Assembly: GCF_029893965.1 (NCBI RefSeq)
Contig: NZ_JARXXP010000001.1
Coordinates: 62,001-126,000, forward strand
Reading direction: 5' to 3'
DNA length: 64,000 nucleotides
Source of the DNA: Paenibacillus sp. PastM-3
GTDB lineage: Bacteria; Bacillota; Bacilli; Paenibacillales; Paenibacillaceae
Position numbers and translations under genes: made by a program. The notes under the pieces are model-generated. The model ran no database searches. It had not been told where the DNA came from and was given only the letters and a program-made list of their open reading frames with translations. Position 1 is the first letter of the stretch; every line of letters starts with the position of its first letter. Below, in pieces: positions 32,729 through 41,149 of this stretch.

Positions 32729-34448
32729 CAGCAGAATAGGGCGGAAGGGTAAGTTCAGCTCCGCTATATGCTGCTTCCTCCGGAACAGCTTTGATGATGT
32801 TTGTATATCCTTTGTCATTCGTTCCCTGCTTCAGGGTAACGGTCTGACTGCTGCCTGTCAGATTAAGCATAACGAGCACCTGCTGTTCGGCTGTTACACG
32901 TTCAAATGCCATGACACCGTCATTCCCGGAAGCATAGTCCCTTATATCACCGTTCTGGAGCGCGGGTACCTGGCTGCGCAGGGCAATTAGCTGACGGTAC
33001 CAGTCCAGCAGTGAGCCGGTGCTGCTGAGCTGGCTCTCCACATTTCCTCCGGAATTCCCCTTGTTGTTAGTGACCGCTTCCCAGGTTGTCTGGCCGGCAC
33101 TGCCACTGTCCGCAGACCACTGCATCGGCTCACGGATTCCTTCATCCGGTTTGCGTCCTAACATGCCGATCTCTTCCCCGTAATAAATAAACGGATTGCC
33201 CGGCAGCGTAAGCAGCATTGCGGCAGCCATTCTGGCATGGTCCGGATTGCCCTCAAGCTGGCTCATTACCCTGTCCTGGTCATGATTGGTCAAGAAGACT
33301 GCATCTGTAAAACGGCCCTCAGAAATCTGCGAATATAGCCTGTAAGTACGCTCCAGTGTGAATGCTGCCCCGCTGTCCTTTTCCGTCTTGGCGGAGTTCA
33401 CCAGCGTCTCGGCCAGCCCGAAGTTAAAGCCGGAATCAAAGGCCTGATCCAGATAAGCGCCTACGGATACGGCGGAGTTCTCCCAAACCTCCCCCACAAT
33501 ATAGGCCTGCGGGTTAACCTCGTTCATGGCCTGGCGGAATTCCTGCCACCAGGCTACATTTTTGGCGGTCGTTTCCGTACTCTTATCCGTTACAAGATCC
33601 TCATAAATATGTTTGGCTGCATCCAGGCGGAAGCCGTCGACACCCTGCTCCAGCCAGAACTTTCCGATGTCCTTCATTTCATTGCGCACGTCAGGATTAT
33701 CGAAATTGAGATCGGGCATCCCGTCCCAGAAGGTGCCCATGTAATGGCTGCCAAGCACCGAATGCCAGGGGCTTCCGCTGCCGGCTGCACTGATGCCGCT
33801 GACAGGGCGGTTCTGGTCTTCAGCCCAGACATAGTAGTCGCGGTACTTGCTGTCCTCGTTTTTGGCAGATTCCACAAACCACGGATGCTCCCTGGACGTA
33901 TGGTTCACAACGAGATCCATGATCACCTTAATTCCCCGCTTATGCGCTTCACGGATCAGCTCCTGCATATCCTCAAGCGTCCCGTAATCGGGATTGATGC
34001 TGCGGTAATCGGTGACATCATACCCGTGATAGCTGGGGGAAGGGTTAACCGGCATCAGCCAGATGCCTCCAACCCCCAGATCATCTGCAGTCGAAGGGTC
34101 ACCGTCATTCAAATAATCCAGCTTGCCTGTAAGCCCGCGCAGATCACCGATGCCGTCGCCGTCTGAATCATAAAACGAACGGACGAACACTTCATAGAAT
34201 ACTGTGGATGGCTGCTCATCAATAGCAGTACGGGAAACTGCAGCAGGCTGCTGAGATTTCAGCGGTGCCGTGCCGGCGTCCGGTGAAGGTGAAGTCTGTG
34301 CAGCCGGGACGGTGGAAGCCCTTCCGTTATTGCCGGCAGCGGAATTCCCGTCATTCGTGCAGCCGGCCAGCAGTGCAGCGGTAAGTCCGGTTAAGGCCAG
34401 GGAATGCAGGATACGGCGTCCCGGGAGCCGGTTGAACTCTTGTTTCAT
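32715..34448 (-). CDS. Lipoprotein GH13 alpha-amylase
   Basis: 577 residues. The signal peptide ends in the lipobox LLAGC, so the enzyme is anchored on the outer membrane face. The catalytic TIM barrel carries the GH13 regions DLVVNH, GFRLDAAKH (nucleophile Asp), VGEVWE (acid/base Glu) and FLTNHDQDR. A Thr/Pro-rich linker follows the Cys and a C-terminal beta domain ends the protein. It probably degrades starch or maltodextrins to short sugars for uptake. ATG 34448 lies 11 nt after AAAGGGG. Operator-like sites cover its promoter (34497-34554). Confidence 0.9.
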   Translation of the reverse strand: MKQEFNRLPGRRILHSLALTGLTAALLAGCTNDGNSAAGNNGRASTVPAAQTSPSPDAGTAPLKSQQPAAVSRTAIDEQPSTVFYEVFVRSFYDSDGDGIGDLRGLTGKLDYLNDGDPSTADDLGVGGIWLMPVNPSPSYHGYDVTDYRSINPDYGTLEDMQELIREAHKRGIKVIMDLVVNHTSREHPWFVESAKNEDSKYRDYYVWAEDQNRPVSGISAAGSGSPWHSVLGSHYMGTFWDGMPDLNFDNPDVRNEMKDIGKFWLEQGVDGFRLDAAKHIYEDLVTDKSTETTAKNVAWWQEFRQAMNEVNPQAYIVGEVWENSAVSVGAYLDQAFDSGFNFGLAETLVNSAKTEKDSGAAFTLERTYRLYSQISEGRFTDAVFLTNHDQDRVMSQLEGNPDHARMAAAMLLTLPGNPFIYYGEEIGMLGRKPDEGIREPMQWSADSGSAGQTTWEAVTNNKGNSGGNVESQLSSTGSLLDWYRQLIALRSQVPALQNGDIRDYASGNDGVMAFERVTAEQQVLVMLNLTGSSQTVTLKQGTNDKGYTNIIKAVPEEAAYSGAELTLPPYSAVILD

Positions 34449-34496
34449 CTTTAAATAAACCCCTTTCTGATGGTGTTGCTTCATTAATATGTATCC

Positions 34497-34554
34497 AGTA
34501 AGCGCTTTACTAAATATAGTAGTGCAATCGCCCCTTTTGGTAAAACGTTTGCAC
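34497..34554 (-). promoter_or_regulatory. Amylase promoter with cre-like and LacI-type sites
   Basis: Minus-strand TTTACC (34539-34544) and TACTAT (34516-34521) with a 17-bp spacer. A near-palindrome with GCGCTTT core (34497-34511) resembling a CcpA cre site overlaps the start point. A second LacI-family-type site (GTGCAAACGTTTTACC on the minus strand, 34539-34554) overlaps the -35. Catabolite repression plus maltose-type control is inferred. Confidence 0.55.
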
Positions 34555-34722
34555 TTACCTAAATCAGCTAAAATTAATTATTTATAATGATTTATGCTGA
34601 ATTACAAGCAGATATCTTTACAAATCATAGAATTACTCTTAATTAATCGGATTATCATCATTATTAAACAGAATGATCCATTAATTTCAACAAATTTCTT
34701 TCTATGTTTTGCTGAAGTGATA

Positions 34723-34738
34723 GTGCAAACGGTTTTCC
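34723..34738 (+). promoter_or_regulatory. Second LacI-type half-palindrome
   Basis: GTGCAAACGGTTTTCC differs at only two positions from the site at the amylase promoter. It lies 80 bp upstream of the importer operon. The remainder of 34555-34819 is AT-rich with no gene; a GGCCC ... GGGCC stem-loop precedes the importer start. Confidence 0.4.
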
Positions 34739-34819
34739 TTCATGCTTTTAACCAAAACATAGGCCCCCGCATATGCTTTAGGTAAGGGCCAAAGACCCGG
34801 GAAGAAAGGAGAATGAAGG

Positions 34820-35842
34820 ATGACAATCAAGAAAAAGCTGGCTTTGCCGCTGCTGCTTCTCGTCTTGTGCTTCTCAGTGCTCGCCGGCTGCGGCACAGAG
34901 CAGGCGGGAGTAAAGGTGAGAGTCGGCGAAGTAACCCGTTCTGTCTTTTATGCGCCTGAGTATGTGGCATTATCGCAGGGCTTCTTCAAGGATGAGGGGC
35001 TGGATGTGGAGCTGCAGACCATTCCTGGCGGGGATAAGACGATGACCGCTCTGCTCTCAGGGGCCATAGATGTGGCGCTTGTCGGGTCAGAGACTTCGAT
35101 TTATGTAGCCCAGCAGGGAGCGGATGATCCTGTGATCAATTTTGCCCAGCTTACCCAGCGGGACGGTACTTTCCTGTTCGCCCGCAAGGCAGAAGGTGAA
35201 TTCAGCTGGGATCAGCTGAAAGGGTCGACGTTCCTCGGGCAGCGGGCAGGCGGTATGCCGCAGATGGCCGGTGCATTTACGCTGCATAACAAGGGGATTG
35301 ATGCGGGCAAAGATCTTACGCTGATTCAAAATATTGATTTCGCCAATATTGCCGGTGCATTTGCGTCCGGAACAGGAGATTACGTGCAGCTGTTCGAGCC
35401 GCAGGCTTCGATCTTTGAAAGTGAAGGGCGCGGTGCAGTCGTAGCTTCGTTCGGCGTGGAGAGCGGCTATCTGCCTTATACGGTCTTCATGTCCAAGCAA
35501 AGCTATATCAGCAAAAATGGCGATACAGTGCAAAAGTTCACCAATGCGGTCCAGCGGGCCCAGCTGTGGGTGAAGGAGCACAGCGCTGAGGAAATTGCAG
35601 AAGCGGTTATGCCGTATTTTGAGAACACCGACCAGGGGATTGTCATTTCTGCAATTAATCGTTACAAGGAGCAGGATACCTATGCTGCAAATCCTGTTAT
35701 TGATGATAAAGAGTGGAACAATCTGCTGGATGTCATTGAACACGCCGGCGAGCTGCAGGAACGGATTCCGCTGGAAACGATCGTGGACAACAGCTTTGCC
35801 GAGAAGGCGGAAGCCGGAATTAAAACTTCATCCGGGAAATGA
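34820..35842 (+). CDS. ABC importer substrate-binding lipoprotein (SsuA/ThiY-like)
   Basis: 340 residues. Signal peptide with lipobox VLAGC, then an NMT1/SsuA-type periplasmic-binding fold (FYAPEYVALSQGFFKDEGLDVEL, GGDKTMTALLSGAIDVALVGSE). Such proteins bind sulfonates, nitrate or thiamine-precursor pyrimidines. No TPP riboswitch or S-box was found upstream, so the ligand is open. First gene of a three-gene importer operon. Confidence 0.88.
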   Translation: MTIKKKLALPLLLLVLCFSVLAGCGTEQAGVKVRVGEVTRSVFYAPEYVALSQGFFKDEGLDVELQTIPGGDKTMTALLSGAIDVALVGSETSIYVAQQGADDPVINFAQLTQRDGTFLFARKAEGEFSWDQLKGSTFLGQRAGGMPQMAGAFTLHNKGIDAGKDLTLIQNIDFANIAGAFASGTGDYVQLFEPQASIFESEGRGAVVASFGVESGYLPYTVFMSKQSYISKNGDTVQKFTNAVQRAQLWVKEHSAEEIAEAVMPYFENTDQGIVISAINRYKEQDTYAANPVIDDKEWNNLLDVIEHAGELQERIPLETIVDNSFAEKAEAGIKTSSGK

Positions 35843-35851
35843 GGGGCTGAT

Positions 35852-36631
35852 ATGCTGCCAGTTGTGCAATTGAAGGGTGTGACGCACGCTTACCTGGGCG
35901 ACCGTGAGGCTTCACTTGCCATTGAGGACCTGAGCCTGGAGGTGGAAAAGGGGGAGTTTGTCAGCCTAGTCGGACCGAGCGGCTGCGGCAAAACAACCCT
36001 GCTGTCGATCATCGCCGGGCTGCTCAAGCCTTCGCTCGGAGAGGTGTCGGTCAGCGGCCGGCTGATCCAGGGTCCTTCACCTGAAGTGGGCTATATGCTC
36101 CAGCAGGACTACCTGTTCCCCTGGCGGACCATCCTTGACAATGCGCTGCTCGGACTTGAGCTGACCGGAAACCTGACTGCTGAAGCCCGGCAGAAAACAG
36201 TGGACCTGCTGGCAGATATGGGCCTGGCCGGCAAAGAAAAGGCTTATCCGGCCCAATTGTCCGGCGGTATGCGCCAGCGTGTGGCCCTGGTGCGCACACT
36301 TGCGACAAATCCGGGGCTGCTCCTGCTGGATGAGCCGTTCTCTGCGCTGGATTATCAGATCAAGCTGCAGCTGGAGGACCTGGTATCGGAAACTTTGCGC
36401 CGGCGCGGGACTACAGCGGTTCTGGTTACCCATGACCTGTCCGAAGCGATTGCGGTCAGCAGCAGAGTCATTTTGCTGCAGCCCAATCCCGGCCGGATCC
36501 GCAAAATTTTTGAGGTGCCTGAGGAAATCCGCAGCACGCCTCCGCTGTACGCACGGGATCTGCAGGGGTTTGCGGAGCTTTTTCATGAATTATGGAAGGA
36601 AATGGAGCTCGCAGGGAGGGAAGGACAGTGA
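35852..36631 (+). CDS. ABC importer ATPase (SsuB/ThiZ-like)
   Basis: 259 residues. Walker A GPSGCGKTT (about residue 39), Q-loop MLQQDYLFPW, signature LSGGMRQR, Walker B LLLLDEPFSALD, H-loop VTHDLSEA. Starts 9 nt after the binding-protein stop and overlaps the permease start. Energises the SsuA-like importer. Confidence 0.92.
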   Translation: MLPVVQLKGVTHAYLGDREASLAIEDLSLEVEKGEFVSLVGPSGCGKTTLLSIIAGLLKPSLGEVSVSGRLIQGPSPEVGYMLQQDYLFPWRTILDNALLGLELTGNLTAEARQKTVDLLADMGLAGKEKAYPAQLSGGMRQRVALVRTLATNPGLLLLDEPFSALDYQIKLQLEDLVSETLRRRGTTAVLVTHDLSEAIAVSSRVILLQPNPGRIRKIFEVPEEIRSTPPLYARDLQGFAELFHELWKEMELAGREGQ

Positions 36632-37464
36632 ACAGGAACGGGCTAAACGAAATGCCAAACTCCCGCGGGGAATGGCTGCAGCAGAAGCACCAGGACTATA
36701 AGAAGCAAAAGCGCCGCTGGAGCAGCCGGGTCATGGCCGTACGGGCCAGTCTGCTTGTGCTGTTCTTTTTCCTGTGGGAGGCCGGGGTAAGACTGGGCTG
36801 GATCGATGAGCTGCTGTTCAGCTACCCGACCAAGGTGCTGCGGCAAATCTGGAACGATATGGCCAGCGGCAGCCTGTGGCCGCATCTGGGAATGACGGCC
36901 TTGGAAACGGCGATCGGCTTTGTGCTGGGAACACTGCTTGGCACATTGCTTGCGGTCATCATCTGGTGGTCGCCTTTTTTATCAGCCGTGCTTGATCCCT
37001 ATATGGTTGTATTTAACAGTATGCCTAAGGTGGCACTCGGTCCTATTTTTATCGTGATGTTCGGAGCCGGCTTTACAGCGATTGTCATTACCACCTTATC
37101 CATCACCGTAATAATCACTACGCTGGTTGTCTATAACAGCTTCTGCAGCGTTGATCCCAACCTGGTCAAGGTGGTGCGTTCCTTCGGGGCATCACGGGTG
37201 CAGGAGTTTAACAAGGTGATTCTACCGGCCTCATTTCCCACAATAGTGTCTACACTGAAGGTAAATGTCGGGATGTCGTGGGTCGGGGTGATTGTCGGTG
37301 AATTTCTGGTGGCCAAATCCGGGCTCGGCTATCTGATCATTTACGGTTTTCAGGTATTTAATTTCACTCTGGTGATGTCCAGCCTGCTCATTATAGCCGC
37401 TGTGGCTACTGCAATGTATCAGCTGGTAGTTTATCTGGAGAAGCTGTTGCTGTCACGGCTGTGA
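36628..37464 (+). CDS. ABC importer permease (SsuC/ThiX-like)
   Basis: 278 residues, about six TM helices and the EAA-type loop EFNKVILPASFPTIVSTLKV. A positively charged N-terminus precedes TM1. GTG 36628 is chosen: it overlaps the ATPase stop (GTGA) and follows GGGAGGGAAGG. An in-frame ATG 36592 would add 12 residues. Confidence 0.88.
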   Translation: MNRNGLNEMPNSRGEWLQQKHQDYKKQKRRWSSRVMAVRASLLVLFFFLWEAGVRLGWIDELLFSYPTKVLRQIWNDMASGSLWPHLGMTALETAIGFVLGTLLGTLLAVIIWWSPFLSAVLDPYMVVFNSMPKVALGPIFIVMFGAGFTAIVITTLSITVIITTLVVYNSFCSVDPNLVKVVRSFGASRVQEFNKVILPASFPTIVSTLKVNVGMSWVGVIVGEFLVAKSGLGYLIIYGFQVFNFTLVMSSLLIIAAVATAMYQLVVYLEKLLLSRL

Positions 37465-37558
37465 ATTTTATGTCATATTGTGTCTCCCTGAAAAATCCTG
37501 TACCATGTCTATATCTTTACAAGCAACCTGAAGCAGAGAGTCAAGGAGAGGTATTTAC

Positions 37559-38545
37559 ATGGGATTTAGGGTTATCAAAACAGCGGCCGCCACGCTGCTG
37601 TCTATACTGCTGGCAGCCGCTGCGGGAATTCCGAATGCACAAAGCGCCGGCCTGCTGGCCATTCTCGGGGTGGAAACAACGCGGAAAAGGAGTCTTCGCA
37701 CGATCATTGCCCGTTTTTCCGCCTCGCTTGTGGGCCTTCTTATCGGCTGCTCTTTATTTGCCGTGCTGGGTTTTCATTACTGGGTACTGGGGCTGTATGT
37801 GCTGTTCGGCTTTCCGCTGATCGTCAAATCAGGCTTTAAGGAAGGGATCGTCACCAGCTCCGTTATAGTGTTTCGCGTGTTCGGACAAGCTGAGCTGACC
37901 CTGCATGTCCTGTTGCAGCAGATTGAGCTGCTGATCATCGGACTGGGCTCGGCCGGTCTGGTTAATCTGATCTACATGCCGCAGACCACCGGTGTTATCT
38001 CCGGCATCCGCAAGGAAGTGGACGGCTATTTCTCGGTTGTTTTCAAACAAATGGCCACGACACTCCGTGATCCTGCTTATATATGGGACGGTAAGGAGCT
38101 GATCGGGGCGAACGCCGCTATCCAGCGCGGGCTTACAGCAGCCACCAGGGAGATTGAGAATCATGTGATTCATCCGGACGAGGCCTGGAATGTCTACTTC
38201 TATATGCGCAAGGAGCAGCTGGAATCGATTCAGAATATGCTGCAGCTTCTTTCCCAGGTCTACCGGCAGCTTCCGCACGGCGACATGGTGGCCGACCTGT
38301 TCGACCAGCTGAGCGGGGATGTGCTGGCAGAAGAATATACCGGGCGCACGGAGCGGCTGCTGGCAGGCGTCGAGCAGGAGTTTCAGCAGATGGAGCTTCC
38401 TTCGACCCGTGAAGAATTTGAAGTCCGTTCAGCTATTCTGCAGGTGTGCCGGGAACTGGCGTTATACCTGAAAATTGCCAAGCAGCATAAGGTTCCGGTC
38501 GAGATCAAGCCGGCAAAACGTCTGCTGCGGGGCCGGAGCGACTGA
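37559..38545 (+). CDS. Aromatic acid exporter family (YqjA/DUF939-like) membrane protein
   Basis: 328 residues. Four TM helices in residues 1-145 (QSAGLLAILGVETTRKRSL, ASLVGLLIGCSLFAVLGF, VLFGFPLIVKSGFKEG, LLIIGLGSAGLVNLIYMP), then a long helical cytosolic C-terminal domain. This is the ArAE_1 plus ArAE_1_C layout of B. subtilis YqjA. Possible efflux role; substrate unknown. AAGGAGAGG precedes ATG. Confidence 0.85.
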   Translation: MGFRVIKTAAATLLSILLAAAAGIPNAQSAGLLAILGVETTRKRSLRTIIARFSASLVGLLIGCSLFAVLGFHYWVLGLYVLFGFPLIVKSGFKEGIVTSSVIVFRVFGQAELTLHVLLQQIELLIIGLGSAGLVNLIYMPQTTGVISGIRKEVDGYFSVVFKQMATTLRDPAYIWDGKELIGANAAIQRGLTAATREIENHVIHPDEAWNVYFYMRKEQLESIQNMLQLLSQVYRQLPHGDMVADLFDQLSGDVLAEEYTGRTERLLAGVEQEFQQMELPSTREEFEVRSAILQVCRELALYLKIAKQHKVPVEIKPAKRLLRGRSD

Positions 38546-38565
38546 TCATACATAACACGAAATAG

Positions 38566-38595
38566 GTGACAGGTATTCACATTACCGTGTAAAAT
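38566..38595 (+). promoter_or_regulatory. Promoter of the HD-GYP gene
   Basis: GTGACA and TAAAAT with an 18-bp spacer. A GTGAG/CTCAC hairpin (about 38621-38649) follows before the start codon. Confidence 0.45.
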
Positions 38596-38654
38596 TACGA
38601 TAAGAAATGTAAGCACAAAAAGTGAGCCGGTAATTCTTTTGCCGCTCACCGTTC

Positions 38655-39746
38655 ATGGGAGAAGAAGTTCAATTACTGCAGATTGTTCGCTTATGTGAAT
38701 TTCTGCTCTGGCAGGTGAGGACAATAAACATCAATAATGAACAATATCTCGGCAAGCAGCTTGCAGTCAATCTTTTTAATCACAAGGGCGTGTTCGTCCT
38801 GCCCGCTATGACACTGCTGAACAATGATCATATCCGCCTGATCACCCGGCACAGGATTATGCTGGAGCCCCAGGACGTGGTCCATGTTGACAGCGCCGCC
38901 TTTTACCAGATTGCGGTTGATGAGTGTACTGTAGCAATGGAGAGTATTTTTGAACAGCTCCGCTATAACAAAAGCAAACGTTTACCGATGATTGAGCTCA
39001 GAAATGAAGTTATTCCTTTTATCCAGCAGGTTAGTGAGAAGAACGATTTCTATGGTATTCTGGCTGCACTCCAGCCGAAGGACGACTATACATACAGGCA
39101 TAACGTTGCGGTGGGTATCCTGTCCACGCTGCTTGGCAAGTGGCTCAAGCTGAAGCCGGAGGAGCTGGGCATGCTGACGATTGCCGCGACGCTGCACGAC
39201 ATCGGCAAAATCATGATCCCTTCGGAGATTCTGACCAAGACCGGTCCGCTGGACGAGGAAGAAACGGCACTGATGAAGAAGCATACCACCTACGGCTATG
39301 AGATGATAAGAGATACGGTAGGTACCAATCACATGCAGGCACTTGTCGCGCTGCAGCATCATGAGCGGATGGACGGCAGCGGCTATCCGTTCGGGGTACT
39401 GGGGCACCGGATTACAGATTTCAGCAAAATCGTCGCCGTGGCGGACATTTTCCATGCGATGACCTCGGAACGGCTCTACCGTCCGGCTGCGCCGCTGTAC
39501 GAGGTGCTCAGACAGATGGAGGATGACGTGTTCGGCAAGCTTGACCCGTATATTTGCAGAGTCTTCATTAATAAGCTGATGCAGTCCATGCTGGGCAATG
39601 ATGTCGTGCTTACTGACGGACGGACCGGCAAAATCATCCTGATTCTCGCCCATGATCCGCTGCGTCCGCTGGTGAACATCGGGGAGGATTTCGTGGATCT
39701 CAGCAGGCAGCGGGATCTGGGTATTGTACGGGTTATTCCGCAATAG
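38655..39746 (+). CDS. HD-GYP domain phosphodiesterase
   Basis: 363 residues at the longest start. The C-terminal half has the full HD-GYP set: RHNVAVG, LHDIGKIMIP, HHERMDGSGYP and DIFHAMTSERLY. Family members hydrolyse cyclic di-GMP to GMP or pGpG. Neither ATG 38655 nor the in-frame GTG 38715 has a convincing ribosome site. The GTG gives an N-terminus (RTININNEQYLGKQL) that looks more like the usual start of this family. Confidence 0.85.
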   Translation: MGEEVQLLQIVRLCEFLLWQVRTININNEQYLGKQLAVNLFNHKGVFVLPAMTLLNNDHIRLITRHRIMLEPQDVVHVDSAAFYQIAVDECTVAMESIFEQLRYNKSKRLPMIELRNEVIPFIQQVSEKNDFYGILAALQPKDDYTYRHNVAVGILSTLLGKWLKLKPEELGMLTIAATLHDIGKIMIPSEILTKTGPLDEEETALMKKHTTYGYEMIRDTVGTNHMQALVALQHHERMDGSGYPFGVLGHRITDFSKIVAVADIFHAMTSERLYRPAAPLYEVLRQMEDDVFGKLDPYICRVFINKLMQSMLGNDVVLTDGRTGKIILILAHDPLRPLVNIGEDFVDLSRQRDLGIVRVIPQ

Positions 39747-39814
39747 CAGGGGAGTATATTGATCATTTTCGGTTAATAGAGCCGGCAGGCAAGTACAATT
39801 GCATAATGTACCCC

Positions 39815-39858
39815 AAAAACACCAGTTCACCCGTTAACGGAGGAGCTGGTGTTTTTTT
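39815..39858 (+). terminator. Terminator after the HD-GYP gene
   Basis: AAAAACACCAG and CTGGTGTTTTTTT, with inner CCGTTAACGG. Confidence 0.88.
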
Positions 39859-39995
39859 ACGGGGACACAGGCTGGCTATGTATCATAACGCGGTGATTTT
39901 AACAATAAAATGGACTATGAAGCTTATAGCGGGACGGGTGGAGGGCTTACCCAAATTTATTTCTACTCTAACAATCAACAAATGCCCAGAACGTG

Positions 39996-40003
39996 CATAC
40001 ACT
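39996..40003 (+). promoter_or_regulatory. SigmaE-like -10 of cotE
   Basis: CATACACT differs at one base from the sigmaE -10 consensus CATACAAT and lies 35 bp before the cotE start. The -35 region is poorly conserved. In B. subtilis cotE is transcribed by sigmaE and sigmaK. Confidence 0.4.
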
Positions 40004-40037
40004 TGATAGTGAATGATTGTATGGAGGAGGTTCAAAG

Positions 40038-40595
40038 ATGTCATTAAGCCATAAACGTCAAACAAGGGAGATCATTACGAAGGCAATCTGCGGCAAAGGT
40101 CGTAAGTTCTCTACCGCAACCCATACCGTGACTCCGCCACATCATCCGACTAGTATTCTGGGGGCTTGGATCATTAACCACCAGTACGAAGCGGTTGCCG
40201 CCGGAAACGGAATTGAAGTAATCGGTACTTACGATGTGAACATCTGGTACTCGTATGACAAAAACAAGCAGACTGAGGTAGCCAAAGAAACAGTCTCCTA
40301 TGTTGAGCTTATCCCGCTGTCATACCTGGACCCGAGACACCGCGCTTCCACGGCCCAAGTCTCTGCGGAGGCAACGCAGGAACCCAACTGTGTAGAAGCG
40401 GGTGTATCGCCAGGCGGCGGCAGTGTGACGCTCCGCGTGGAACGCGAGTTTGAGGCGGAACTGGTGGCTGAGACCAAGGTCCGCGTGTACGTCAGTGATC
40501 AGGCCGACGATCTGGAAGACAAGGATTATGATTTCGAAGGCGAGAGCTTCGACTATGATGATCTGGACCCTGACGCCCTGGATGATGAGCTGTAA
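40038..40595 (+). CDS. cotE: Outer spore coat morphogenetic protein CotE
   Basis: 185 residues. Organises the outer spore coat in the mother cell. Matches B. subtilis CotE in REIITKAICGKGRKFSTATHTV, SILGAWIINHQYEA, YDVNIWYSYDKNKQTEV, QPNCVEAGVSPGGG and the acidic C-terminus. ATG 40038 follows TATGGAGGAGG. In B. subtilis cotE lies directly after ymcBA and before mutSL; here a 37.6-kb block separates it from ricA. Confidence 0.95.
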   Translation: MSLSHKRQTREIITKAICGKGRKFSTATHTVTPPHHPTSILGAWIINHQYEAVAAGNGIEVIGTYDVNIWYSYDKNKQTEVAKETVSYVELIPLSYLDPRHRASTAQVSAEATQEPNCVEAGVSPGGGSVTLRVEREFEAELVAETKVRVYVSDQADDLEDKDYDFEGESFDYDDLDPDALDDEL

Positions 40596-40663
40596 GGAAG
40601 GAGGGCGCCGCCGCTGATTACCGGTGGGTTATAGTCCATTATATGTAGCGGGGGCGGCGGCGA

Positions 40664-40686
40664 GAGGGCGAACGCCCTCCTTTTTT
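40664..40686 (+). terminator. Terminator after cotE
   Basis: GAGGGCG-AA-CGCCCTC followed by six T. The 5' region from 40598 (GGAGGGCGCCGCCGC) can form a larger alternative pairing. Confidence 0.85.
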
Positions 40687-40900
40687 AATTTTATTTTGGC
40701 TGCAGGGGTGCGGATGCGGGAAAGGTACAGTGGGAATGCGGACATAAGTGCAGGGGGAAGCCAGGGACTTAATCTGAAATACAAGCCACTGCCGAACAGG
40801 AAAAGTACAAATTTAAGCTAGACTTACGGATACTTTTTAAAAAATAGAGCAGTCTGGTGTGGTACTTCATAAGGTGCGCTTGTTGCATCAGATTCTTAAG

Positions 40901-41088
40901 AATTAGGTGGGTTTTCCACACTTAATTCCACTCTATTTCTCAATTTCAAACGAATAGTTGTACAATCGCTACTTCATTTTGTCAGAAAAGCCCTTTGAAC
41001 GCCAAAACAGAGAAATTAAGTGCTATTTTTCCAATTAGTATCCTCTTATCCATAGTAGATCTGAGAATTAGTTGACGATTTTCCATTT
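40901..41088 (+). repeat. About 190-bp repeat element, copy 1 (four quasi-palindromes)
   Basis: Units at 40901-40927, about 40953-40974 (degenerate), 41013-41039 and 41066-41088. Consensus: AATTAGGTG, then about 4-5 variable bases, then TTTTCCACTTAAT. The ends are partly palindromic (AAGTGG/CCACTT). The inverted copy is at 46739-46927. It is more AT-rich than its flanks and has no ORF. It ends 62 bp before the amidoligase start. Confidence 0.65.
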
Positions 41089-41149
41089 CGAATGTGCAGC
41101 TGTAAACCAAATGCAGAACGGGTGCAGAAACTGTTGGGAGGGGCAGGTC

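Noticed and set aside
34555-34819. TPP riboswitch upstream of the ThiY/SsuA-like importer
   Set aside because: The conserved TPP elements (CTGAGA and ACCTGATCTGG-type) are absent.
38621-38649. Terminator before the HD-GYP start
   Set aside because: The GTGAG/CTCAC hairpin has no T tract on the plus strand and lies downstream of the predicted promoter, so its role is unclear.
40624-40821. 65-residue frame after cotE
   Set aside because: It reads through the cotE terminator and has no ribosome site.
40901-41088. CRISPR-like geometry (about 25-bp units, about 27-bp spacers)
   Set aside because: The units are degenerate and quasi-palindromic, the spacers are partly shared between copies, there are only four units, and no cas genes are nearby.
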